DNA from: Clostridia bacterium | Lineage (GTDB): Bacteria > Bacillota_A > Clostridia > Christensenellales > Aristaeellaceae | Direction of reading: 5' to 3' | NCBI GenBank assembly: GCA_017432405.1 | Contig: JAFRJF010000090.1 | Coordinates: 1 to 11,546 of the forward strand | Length of the DNA stretch: 11,546 nt | In this document: positions 1 through 6,527 of the stretch, piece by piece | Layout of the letters: every line of letters begins with the position of its first letter | Numbering within the stretch: position 1 is the first letter of the stretch | Translations under genes and position numbers: made by a program | Notes under the pieces: generated by a model | Told to the model about the DNA's origin: nothing | Databases searched by the model: none | The model's input: only the letters and a program-made list of their open reading frames with translations

Positions 1-1
1 C

Positions 2-1144
2 AGCGGCAGCCGCTACGCCCCGGGTTCGACGATCACGCTGAAAGCCGACCGGACGCTCTGGGCACAGTGGGTCAAGGCCGAGGACAGTTGGTTCGTCATA
101 TACGACGCCAACGGCGGCACGAAGGCGCCCAAGCCGCAGATTGTCAAGCAGGGGAAGGACGCCACGCTGTCCAAAGAGCCTGCCAAGGCGGGAAAGATGA
201 TCTTCAAGGGCTGGACGACCAATCCGAAAGCGCCGAAGGTCGAATACAAGCCCGGAGATGTGCTGCCCTACGACAGCCGGAAGAACGTGGTGGTGCTCTA
301 CGCCGTGTGGAATCTGTCTCCCGTGCCGCAGCCGGTTCATGTCACCTTCGACGCCAACGGCCTGGCCAGTGCGGACCTGCCGGAGGACGTCTGGCTCGAA
401 CAGGGCGGCTGGCTGCAGCTCAGCGCCGCCTTCGCGCCCCTTGGCAGCGGCTATTCCTTCCTCGGATGGAGCGAGAAGAGCAGCTCGAAGGAGCCCGAAT
501 ACCTGGCGGGCAGGTCGTACCCCTTTGACCGTAACACGAAGCTTTACGCCGTGTGGAAGAAGGTCGTCACGCCGGATTACACGCTGCTGGCCCGCATGAC
601 CGTGTCCCACTGCGACAGTAAGGCGCTTGAGATTGTGTGGACAAAGGTGCAGAGCGTTGAGGGCTACGATGTATTCTTCGCCAGGTGCGGCAGTAACTTC
701 AAGCTGAAGCAGACGGTTTCCGCCAATACCCGCCATTTGCGCGTCTCCAGTTTGGACAAGCGGACGTGCTACAAGGCCTATGTGAAAGCCTGGAAGACGG
801 TCAATGGTAAGAAGGTCTACATCGGCAAGGCCAGCCCTGAGGTACACGCTATCACCGGCGGGTACAACAGCAAATACTGCAACGCCCGATCGGTGAAGCT
901 GGATAAGAGCAGCCTGACCATGGAGGCCGGCAACAGCAAGACGCTGAAAGCGACGGTCAAGAAGGTCAAGAGCAACAAGGAACTGCTGAACCACACAGCG
1001 AAGGTGCGCTACTACAGCAGCGACCCCAACGTCGCGGCAGTTGACGAGAACGGCAAGATTACTGCCGTGGAAGCAGGCAAGTGCAGGATATGGGCTATCG
1101 CCACCAACGGCGTGCGCGCGAGCGTCAGTGTGACGGTGAAGTGA
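2..1144 (+). CDS. Surface protein, C-terminal part: InlB B-repeats, Fn3-like and Ig-like (Big_2) domains
   Basis: The gene is cut by the left edge of the window; the frame is open from base 2 to the TGA at 1142-1144. The visible part starts inside one InlB B-repeat (Flg_new/Listeria-Bacteroides repeat). Two fuller copies follow at about 89-313 and 338-565, each with the hallmark YDANGG or FDANG start, a central FKGW or FLGW, and a YAVW end. Next comes an Fn3-like segment (about 590-860), with hydrophobic beta-strand spacing and a GYDVFF motif. Last is a Big_2-like Ig domain (about 885-1141), with VKLDKSSLTMEAG, a YYSSDPNVAAVDENGKITA core and a final VSVTVK strand. Proteins of this build are extracellular and are usually anchored or secreted adhesins or cell-wall proteins of Clostridia. 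No LPXTG motif or SLH domain follows, so any anchor must lie upstream. The role in adhesion is inferred. An internal ATG at 197 is not a credible start because coding similarity extends upstream of it. Confidence 0.85.
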   Translation, partial: SGSRYAPGSTITLKADRTLWAQWVKAEDSWFVIYDANGGTKAPKPQIVKQGKDATLSKEPAKAGKMIFKGWTTNPKAPKVEYKPGDVLPYDSRKNVVVLYAVWNLSPVPQPVHVTFDANGLASADLPEDVWLEQGGWLQLSAAFAPLGSGYSFLGWSEKSSSKEPEYLAGRSYPFDRNTKLYAVWKKVVTPDYTLLARMTVSHCDSKALEIVWTKVQSVEGYDVFFARCGSNFKLKQTVSANTRHLRVSSLDKRTCYKAYVKAWKTVNGKKVYIGKASPEVHAITGGYNSKYCNARSVKLDKSSLTMEAGNSKTLKATVKKVKSNKELLNHTAKVRYYSSDPNVAAVDENGKITAVEAGKCRIWAIATNGVRASVSVTVK

Positions 1145-1174
1145 CGGAAAACTACGACGAGAAGAAATGGTTGA

Positions 1175-1211
1175 CGGGAGACGGGTCGAAGCGCCCGTCT
1201 CCCGGATTTTT
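1175..1211 (+). terminator. Intrinsic terminator of the surface-protein gene
   Basis: A perfect 11-bp GC-rich stem (1175-1185 pairs with 1194-1204, CGGGAGACGGG/CCCGTCTCCCG) with an 8-base loop is followed by GATTTTTG. It sits 30 bases after the stop codon. Stem, loop and T-run all fit a Rho-independent terminator, and it separates the surface gene from the next transcription unit. Confidence 0.88.
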
Positions 1212-1332
1212 GGGATGGTCAACGATTGGAAAAACGGTAGGTTATCCGGGTCGGCGACAGTCACAGGATGGCGTCGACAATCATTGAAATACACTTTACA
1301 CTTCCGTCCTATGCTAATCCCGAAAAAAGGTG

Positions 1333-1338
1333 TATAAT
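1333..1338 (+). promoter_or_regulatory. Candidate -10 box for the export-protein/aldolase unit
   Basis: A perfect TATAAT hexamer lies 31 bases before the ATG at 1369 and downstream of the terminator of the preceding gene, where a promoter is expected. No good -35 hexamer sits 16-18 bases upstream. TTGAAA at 1284-1289 is too far away to pair with it. The call rests on the -10 match and position only. Confidence 0.4.
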
Positions 1339-1368
1339 GGCTCTGTGAGTATCCATTTGGGAGGATTT

Positions 1369-1941
1369 ATGTTCGACAGCCTTTCTATCAATTCCACCGC
1401 GCTGCTGGCCGCGGCCGACAAGGCCTTCGTCTGGCAGGCGCACACCCGCGAGATCATCACCACCGCGCTTTTGAGCATGGTGCCCACCTTTGAGGGGCGC
1501 TATGCGGTGACCGTGGCCCTGGGCATGGGCATGCCGCCGGTGTTTTCCTATCTGCTGGCGCTGATCTGCTCAAGCATCCCCGTGCCGTTCATACTGCTGC
1601 TGCTCAGACCGGTGCTGGACTGGTTCTACACCCTGCCCATCAGGCCCGTGCAGAGCTTTGCCGCCTGGCTGGAGCGCCACGCGGCGAAGAAGCGGGCCTC
1701 GATGAACGAGAAAAACCGGAGGGGCATTCGCGGCAGGCTTTCCGCCGATACGGCGGAGCTGCTGGCGCTGTACATCTTCGTGGCCCTGCCCCTGCCGGGC
1801 ACCGGCGTGTGGACCGGCAGCGCCATCGCCACGCTTTTTGGCATGCCCCGGGGCAAAGCGGCCCTGGCCATACTGCTGGGCAACGCCACCGCCTGCCTGA
1901 TCACGACCCTGGCGACCACGGGCGTGCTGGCGGTCTTCTGA
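1369..1941 (+). CDS. Small multi-drug export protein (COG2426 / Sm_multidrug_ex family)
   Basis: This encodes a 190-residue integral membrane protein. It carries the family's two marker regions: an early P-x-x-E-x-R-type motif (MVPTFEGRYAV, residues 37-47) that begins the first hydrophobic hairpin, and PLPGTGVWTG (residues 141-150) that begins the second. Membrane stretches are visible at about 30-52, 57-80, 130-158 and 165-189, with a basic cytoplasmic-type linker between the halves (about 100-125). The ATG at 1369 is preferred over an in-frame GTG at 1330 because GGGAGGA (1359-1365) lies just before it and the upstream residues are not family-like. The family name suggests drug efflux, but the biochemical support for that is thin and the true substrate is unknown. 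It probably shares a transcript with the aldolase, which starts 38 bases downstream. Confidence 0.82.
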   Translation: MFDSLSINSTALLAAADKAFVWQAHTREIITTALLSMVPTFEGRYAVTVALGMGMPPVFSYLLALICSSIPVPFILLLLRPVLDWFYTLPIRPVQSFAAWLERHAAKKRASMNEKNRRGIRGRLSADTAELLALYIFVALPLPGTGVWTGSAIATLFGMPRGKAALAILLGNATACLITTLATTGVLAVF

Positions 1942-1979
1942 TGAACCAAATGAGATTATCATAAAAGGAGGAATCCCCC

Positions 1980-3269
1980 ATGCGCTTTGAGCTTTTGCAT
2001 CCCGCCGATCAGCTCGTGATGATCATGAACCGCATCTACTACTACGGCATGACCACCACCTCCGGCGGCAATCTGTCCATCCGCGACGACAACGGCGACA
2101 TCTGGATCACGCCCTCCGGCATCGACAAGGGCAACCTGACCCGCGCCGACATGTGCCAGGTCAAGCCCGACGGCACCGTCATCGGCCCCCACAAGCCCTC
2201 CGTCGAGCTGCCCTTCCACAGCGAGATCTACCGCCGCCGCCCGGACCTGAAGGGCATACTGCACGCCCATCCCCCGACGCTGGTGGCCTTCAGCCTGGCC
2301 CGCAAGATCCCGGACACCTCTCTGATCCCCAACGCCAGCGAGGTCTGCGGCAGGGTGACCTACGCCAAGTACGAGGTGCCCGGCAGCAAGAAGCTGGGCG
2401 AGTACATCGCCGCCGAGTTTGAAAAGGGCTACAACACGGTCATGATGGAGAACCACGGCGTGGTCATCGGCCACAAGGACCTGTTCAGCGCCTTCATGGC
2501 CTTCGAGACCCTGGACTTCTGCGGACGCCTGGAGATCGACGCCAAGAAGCTGGGCACGCCCCGAAACCTGACCGAGGAGCAGATCGACATCGACCGCAGC
2601 ATCACCAGCCCGAACCTGGACGAATTCATCCCCGGCAGCCACAGCAGCGAAGAGAACGCCGGCCGCCGCGACCTGTGCGAGTTCATCCACCGCAGCTACG
2701 ACCAGCGGCTGTTCACCTCCACCCAGGGCACCTTCGCCGTGCGCCTGTCCGACGGCAGCTTCCTGACCACCCCCTACAACAAGGACAGGAAGTACCTGGA
2801 GCCCGAGGACATCGTGCACATCAAGCACGGCATGCGCGAGGTGGGCAAGAAGCCCAGCCGCGCCGCCCGGCTGCTTCAGGAGATTTTCGACACCCATCCG
2901 GAGATCAACGCCGTAATCATCGCCCATCCCCCGGCCATCATGTCCTTCGCGGTGACGGACGCCGAGTTCGACAGCCGCCTGATCCCCGAAAGCTACATCA
3001 GCCTGCGGGACGTGGTGCGCCTGCCCTACGCCGCCAGCCGCCTGGACATCCAGGGCACCGCGAAGATCTTCGACAGCAAGCACCCGGTGGTCATCGTCAA
3101 CAACCAGTGCGTGATCGTCACCGGCGCGAGCCTGCTGAACGCCTATGACCGGCTGGAGGTGCTGGAGTACAGCGCCGCGGCCATGATCGCCGCCAAGGAC
3201 ATCGGCGAGGTGGTGTACATCACCGACGACGAGGTCAAGGCCATCGAAGAGGCGTTCCATCTGAACTAA
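1980..3269 (+). CDS. Tandem-domain class II aldolase/adducin family protein
   Basis: The 429 residues make up two class II aldolase-type domains; most family members have one domain of 210-270 residues. The N-terminal domain (about 5-190) keeps the catalytic set known from L-fuculose-1-phosphate aldolase: a phosphate-site loop TSGGNLS (27-33), ITPSG (43-47), the acid/base Glu in VELPFH (E76), and the metal ligands HAH (H95, H97) and ENHG (H159). It could therefore cleave or form a sugar phosphate by a Zn-dependent retro-aldol reaction, or act as a related epimerase or decarboxylase. The C-terminal domain (about 235-410) repeats the fold. There E76 aligns with A295, H95 with I314 and H159 with Q376; only H316 remains. 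It is probably non-catalytic. A strong AAAGGAGGA (1964-1972) precedes the ATG. The substrate is unknown; the neighbouring MFS transporter hints at a sugar or sugar acid. Confidence 0.85.
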   Translation: MRFELLHPADQLVMIMNRIYYYGMTTTSGGNLSIRDDNGDIWITPSGIDKGNLTRADMCQVKPDGTVIGPHKPSVELPFHSEIYRRRPDLKGILHAHPPTLVAFSLARKIPDTSLIPNASEVCGRVTYAKYEVPGSKKLGEYIAAEFEKGYNTVMMENHGVVIGHKDLFSAFMAFETLDFCGRLEIDAKKLGTPRNLTEEQIDIDRSITSPNLDEFIPGSHSSEENAGRRDLCEFIHRSYDQRLFTSTQGTFAVRLSDGSFLTTPYNKDRKYLEPEDIVHIKHGMREVGKKPSRAARLLQEIFDTHPEINAVIIAHPPAIMSFAVTDAEFDSRLIPESYISLRDVVRLPYAASRLDIQGTAKIFDSKHPVVIVNNQCVIVTGASLLNAYDRLEVLEYSAAAMIAAKDIGEVVYITDDEVKAIEEAFHLN

Positions 3270-3287
3270 GAAAACGACGGTTATTCG

Positions 3288-3321
3288 CATGCAGCCCGCA
3301 CCATTTGGCGCGGGCTGCATG
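3288..3321 (+). terminator. Strong hairpin between the aldolase and MFS genes (possible terminator or attenuator)
   Basis: A perfect 12-bp inverted repeat (3288-3299 with 3310-3321, CATGCAGCCCGC/GCGGGCTGCATG) has a 10-base loop and begins 18 bases after the aldolase stop. No T-run follows on the plus strand (GTGACTGACC), so it is not a textbook intrinsic terminator. It could lower read-through into the MFS gene, protect the upstream mRNA 3' end, or be a protein-binding site. Confidence 0.5.
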
Positions 3322-3349
3322 TGACTGACCACAAGCAGGAAACAAAAAT

Positions 3350-4528
3350 ATGCATAAGAATTACCGGAAGACCCTGCGGGCCTGTTACCTGGGCTTCATC
3401 ACCCAGGCCATCGCGGCGAACTTCGTGCCGCTGCTGTTTTTGACCTTTCACACCGGCTACGGCATCCCGCTGGGGCAGATCGCGCTGATCCCCACCACGT
3501 TTTTCCTGACCCAGCTGGTGGTTGACGTGCTCTGCGCCCGGTTCGTGGACGCCATCGGCTACCGCAGGGCCATCGTGGCCTCGGAGGTCGCCTCGGCGCT
3601 GGGGCTGATCGCGCTGGCCTTCGTGCCGGACCTTTGCCCGAACCCCTTCATCGGCATCCTTTGCTGCGTGGTGGTCTACGCCATCGGCAGCGGGCTGATC
3701 GAGGTGCTGTGCAGCCCCATCGTCGAGGCCTGTCCCTTCGACAACAAGGAGTCGGTGATGAGCCTGCTGCACTCGTTCTACTGCTGGGGCTCCGTGGGCA
3801 CGATACTGCTCTCCACGCTGTTCTTCGCCGCCTTCGGCACCGGGCGCTGGCGGGTGCTGGCCTGCCTGTGGGCGCTGATTCCCCTCTACAACATCTATAA
3901 CTTCGCAACCTGCCCCATCGAGCACCTGGTGGAGGAGGGCAAGGGCATGTCCATGCGCCAGCTGTTCGCCGCGCCGCTGTTCTGGGTGGCCACGCTGCTG
4001 ATGGTGTGCTCCGGGGCCTCCGAGCTCTCCATGGCCCAGTGGGCCTCCGCCTTCGCGGAGTCCGCCCTGGGGCTGAGCAAGACCCTGGGCGACCTGCTGG
4101 GGCCCTGCCTGTTCGCCATTACCATGGGCATCAGCCGGGTGATCTACGGCAGGTTCGGCGACAGGCTGGACCTGACGAAGGCCATGCTGGGCTCCGGCGC
4201 GCTGTGCCTGGGCTGCTACCTGCTTGCCTCCCTCTCCGCCAGCCCCGCGGTGGGGCTGGCGGGCTGCGTGATGTGCGGCTTCTCGGTGGGCATCATGTGG
4301 CCGGGCACCCTCAGCATCTCGTCCAGGAGCATGCCCCTGGGCGGCACCGCCATGTTCGCGCTGCTGGCCATGGCCGGCGATCTTGGCGGGGCCTTCGGCC
4401 CGGGCCTGGTGGGCTGGGCCACGCAAAACGCCGGCGACAACCTGCGCGCCGGCATGCTGGTGGGCTGCGCCTTCCCGGTGCTGCTGATCGTGGGGCTGGT
4501 GACCATGCGGAGGATGACAAGGCGGTAA
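3350..4528 (+). CDS. Major facilitator superfamily (MFS) transporter
   Basis: This encodes a 392-residue, highly hydrophobic protein of the usual 12-helix MFS length. The inter-helix loop signature (motif A) appears as ARFVDAIGYRR (residues 63-73). Its pseudo-symmetric copy in the second half is YGRFGDRLD (266-274), as expected from the internal 6+6 duplication. A hydrophilic central loop lies at about 186-205 (ending EEGKGM). Gly/Pro-rich helices such as VGIMWPGT (313-320) fit sugar-type MFS carriers like the FucP/GlcP groups, though that placement is uncertain. The ATG is preceded by a modest AGCAGGA (3334-3340). The gene runs in the same direction as the aldolase, 80 bases downstream and beyond the hairpin, so co-function in uptake and breakdown of one substrate is plausible but unproven. 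The stop codon lies just two bases from the inverted-repeat element that follows. Confidence 0.85.
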   Translation: MHKNYRKTLRACYLGFITQAIAANFVPLLFLTFHTGYGIPLGQIALIPTTFFLTQLVVDVLCARFVDAIGYRRAIVASEVASALGLIALAFVPDLCPNPFIGILCCVVVYAIGSGLIEVLCSPIVEACPFDNKESVMSLLHSFYCWGSVGTILLSTLFFAAFGTGRWRVLACLWALIPLYNIYNFATCPIEHLVEEGKGMSMRQLFAAPLFWVATLLMVCSGASELSMAQWASAFAESALGLSKTLGDLLGPCLFAITMGISRVIYGRFGDRLDLTKAMLGSGALCLGCYLLASLSASPAVGLAGCVMCGFSVGIMWPGTLSISSRSMPLGGTAMFALLAMAGDLGGAFGPGLVGWATQNAGDNLRAGMLVGCAFPVLLIVGLVTMRRMTRR

Positions 4529-4529
4529 A

Positions 4530-4844
4530 TTCTGATTTGTCAGGGAGACGTCAAGGGGATAGGCAATAGGGAATAGGGAATAGGCAATAGGAAAAGCCGC
4601 GCAGGGAACGTTGCATCGAAGACAAAGGTAACGTTCCCGCGAAGAAAGAGAAGCCCAGAATCCCTCAAAAGCCTGAAACGGCAACGCAGACGCCGCTCTG
4701 AAGGAATAACTACATGTCGCTGCTGAGACGCGTAGTTAATCCCTTGGGACGACACGCACGATATCGATATGTACGCGGCAGCCGCCATTCCTATTGCCTA
4801 TTCCCTATTGCCTATTGCCTTGACGTCTCCCCGACAAATCAGAA
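4530..4844. repeat. MITE-like non-coding element bounded by 27-bp inverted repeats with heptamer runs
   Basis: The ends 4530-4556 and 4818-4844 are inverted copies matching at 26 of 27 positions (outer ends TTCTGATTTGTC and GACAAATCAGAA). Inside each end sits a run of 7-base units: GGGGATA, GGCAATA, GGGAATA, GGGAATA, GGCAATA on the left (4555-4589), and four units on the complementary strand on the right (4792-4819). The central 200 bases hold further inverted repeats, for example GGGAACGTT (4604-4612) with AACGTTCCC (4630-4638), and a weaker AACTAC/GTAGTT pair (4708-4713 with 4732-4737). No credible ORF or transposase is present, and there is no clear target-site duplication at the edges. 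It may be a MITE, a dispersed REP-like repeat or a structured RNA. It starts right after the MFS stop, so it may also end that transcript. Confidence 0.72.
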
Positions 4845-4880
4845 GTTGTCCACCCACACACCCGTCGTCGAAACAGCAAC

Positions 4881-4910
4881 GGGGCTGCTTCCCTTTCGGG
4901 AAGCAGCCCC
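4881..4910 (-). terminator. Terminator of the carbohydrate ABC operon
   Basis: A perfect 13-bp stem (4881-4893 with 4898-4910) closes on a 4-base loop that reads GAAA on the minus strand, a stable GNRA tetraloop. It lies 33 bases past the stop codon of the solute-binding protein gene. The minus-strand tail (GTTGCTGTTTCG) is only moderately T-rich, but position and stem strength support termination. Confidence 0.75.
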
Positions 4911-4943
4911 TGTGTTATCCCTTGCGAAGCAGAAGCCTGTCGA

Positions 4944-6443
4944 TTACTGGGCAGCCTTCCACTCGGCGTACTGGGCCTCGACCTCAGCGATGATGTCGGG
5001 CATGCCGGCATCGGCCAGAGCGGCCTTCAGCGCCTCGATGCCCTGAGCGGCATCGTCGGGATCGACCTGGCCGCACATCAGCGGATTGGCCAGCTCGGTG
5101 ACAACCGCGTCAACCGCCGCGATCTGGTCAGCCACGTTGTCCTTGACAAAGCGGAAGCCCAGGGAAGCGGTGGGGATGGCGTCGTCCGCGTAGGACTGCA
5201 GCAGCTCGTTCTTCTGGGGATCCTCGCCCTCGGTGACGTACTGGAGCTTGGTGTTGCCCACGGTCCAGGCGCCGCCGTGCACGCCGTACCAGTTCTGGTC
5301 GGTCAGCTTGACGGTGTTCTCGTCGACCTTCTCGTAGTTCACGCCCTCAGCGCCGAACAGCATCAGGTTGACCAGGGTGGCGTCGCTGTGCATCAGGTTC
5401 AGGTACTTCATAGCGGCCTCGGGATTCTGGCAGGTCACCGGAATGCCGAACATGGAGCCGCCCGCATGGGTGGTCACGACGTACTTGGGCTGCATGGTGA
5501 TCTCAACGCACTCGAACTCGGCGGTAGCGTTGGCCTGGTACATCTCGACGGCCTTGATGCCGTTGCCCTTCAGGGGCTGGGAGAAGGCCAGGAAGTCGCC
5601 GCGGCCGAAGGTGCCGTTGTAGTCGAAGGAGGTCAGGGCAGCGTCGGGATCGATGTAGCCCTTCTGGCCCCAGTCGTACATCAGGCGGATGTGCTCCTCC
5701 TGCTCGGGGGTCTCGAAGATGCTGTACACGGTCTCGTCAAATTTGCCGTCCTCGCCCTGCGCCATCTTCATGGCGACGGAGTTGTTGATCATGCCGGCCC
5801 AGTCGGGGCACCAGGGCTCGTCGGCCCAGCGGCCGTTCTGGCCGTCCATCAGGTAGGGATACTTGTCGGGATGGAGCTCCTTGTACTTGGCCAGCCAGGG
5901 CTCCAGGTCCGCGGTGGTCTTGATGGAAGGATCGTCAGCGGTGACGTCCCAGCCGATCTCGGCAGCAGCGGTCTTGTTGATGATGAAGCCTTCCGGCACG
6001 CACAGCTCCTTGTTGGTGGGGATGCCGTACAGCACGCCGTTCACCTTGACGCCGTCCAGGAAGGTCTGGGGCAGGGTTTCCTTGATGCCCTGGCCATACT
6101 GCTCCAGCAGGTCGTCCAGGGGCATCAGCAGGCCGCCGGAAACCTCGACGCCGTAGCCTTCCCAGTCAGCGGTGAAGATGAGGTCCATCTTCTCGCCGGA
6201 CTGCAGGGCGTTGATGGCCTTGTCGTTCCAGTCGCCCCAGCCAATGATATGATAGCTGACCTTCGCGCCGATCAGGGGCTCAATGTAAGCATTGACAGCC
6301 TCTTCAACGCCCGCGCGGACAGCCTCGTTGTCGCCGTTGCCCACCCAGTAGATGTCCAGGGTGTAGGGCTCCTCGGCCACAGCCACAGTCAGCAGCGACA
6401 GGACCATCGCCACAGCCAGAAGCAAAGTAACCAGTTTACGCAT
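4944..6443 (-). CDS. Extracellular solute-binding protein of a carbohydrate ABC importer (DUF3502-like C-terminus)
   Basis: This 499-residue family 1 solute-binding protein should capture an oligo- or polysaccharide fragment outside the cell and deliver it to the two permeases encoded upstream. Residues 1-23 form a signal peptide (MRK, a hydrophobic core, then AVA before EEP). It lacks the lipobox cysteine usual for Gram-positive binding proteins, so signal peptidase I cleavage is predicted. The mature part has family features: an early YWVGNGDN strand, LIFTADWEGYG, a long linker with WADEPWCPDW, and a C-terminal stretch (about 400-490, GFRFVKDNVADQIAAV onward) resembling DUF3502 proteins. 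The start is secure: CCTCCTT at 6452-6458 gives AAGGAGG on the coding strand, eight bases before the ATG. It is the last gene of the operon, and the hairpin upstream may raise its expression relative to the permeases. The substrate cannot be named. Confidence 0.9.
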   Translation of the reverse strand: MRKLVTLLLAVAMVLSLLTVAVAEEPYTLDIYWVGNGDNEAVRAGVEEAVNAYIEPLIGAKVSYHIIGWGDWNDKAINALQSGEKMDLIFTADWEGYGVEVSGGLLMPLDDLLEQYGQGIKETLPQTFLDGVKVNGVLYGIPTNKELCVPEGFIINKTAAAEIGWDVTADDPSIKTTADLEPWLAKYKELHPDKYPYLMDGQNGRWADEPWCPDWAGMINNSVAMKMAQGEDGKFDETVYSIFETPEQEEHIRLMYDWGQKGYIDPDAALTSFDYNGTFGRGDFLAFSQPLKGNGIKAVEMYQANATAEFECVEITMQPKYVVTTHAGGSMFGIPVTCQNPEAAMKYLNLMHSDATLVNLMLFGAEGVNYEKVDENTVKLTDQNWYGVHGGAWTVGNTKLQYVTEGEDPQKNELLQSYADDAIPTASLGFRFVKDNVADQIAAVDAVVTELANPLMCGQVDPDDAAQGIEALKAALADAGMPDIIAEVEAQYAEWKAAQ

Positions 6444-6471
6444 GTGTTTTCCCTCCTTGGTTGTTCTATTT

Positions 6472-6493
6472 CGAGGGCTGCGTACGCCCTTGA
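6472..6493 (-). other. Intercistronic hairpin before the binding-protein gene
   Basis: AGGGC (6474-6478) pairs with GCCCT (6486-6490), with a 7-base loop and weak extra pairing at the base. It sits in the 84-base gap between the second permease and the binding-protein gene, a short way upstream of the latter's ribosome binding site. Such hairpins commonly act as RNA-stability elements that allow higher binding-protein output. No T-run follows, so termination is unlikely. Confidence 0.4.
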
Positions 6494-6527
6494 AATCAAA
6501 TTGGATTGGGTCCGGGTCCCGATCGTC

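Noticed and set aside
1959..3332. Long open frame on the minus strand opposite the aldolase gene (457 codons)
   Set aside because: It is the antisense shadow of a GC-rich gene. The translation is low-complexity (rich in V, G, A, H, D), matches no family, and the plus-strand frame has clear aldolase motifs.
3281..4684. Minus-strand frame of 467 codons opposite the MFS gene, running into the inverted-repeat element
   Set aside because: The composition is rich in H, Q, G and A with no domain. Its repeated FPIAYSL-type stretch is just the translated heptamer repeat.
4540..4788. Small ORFs inside the inverted-repeat element as possible peptides or a transposase remnant
   Set aside because: They are translations of the heptamer repeats and the hairpin core, lack ribosome binding sites and show no transposase motifs.
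4524..4850. Target-site duplication flanking the inverted-repeat element
   Set aside because: The bases left of 4530 (GGTAAA) and right of 4844 (GTTGTC) do not match as a direct repeat, so no duplication is claimed.
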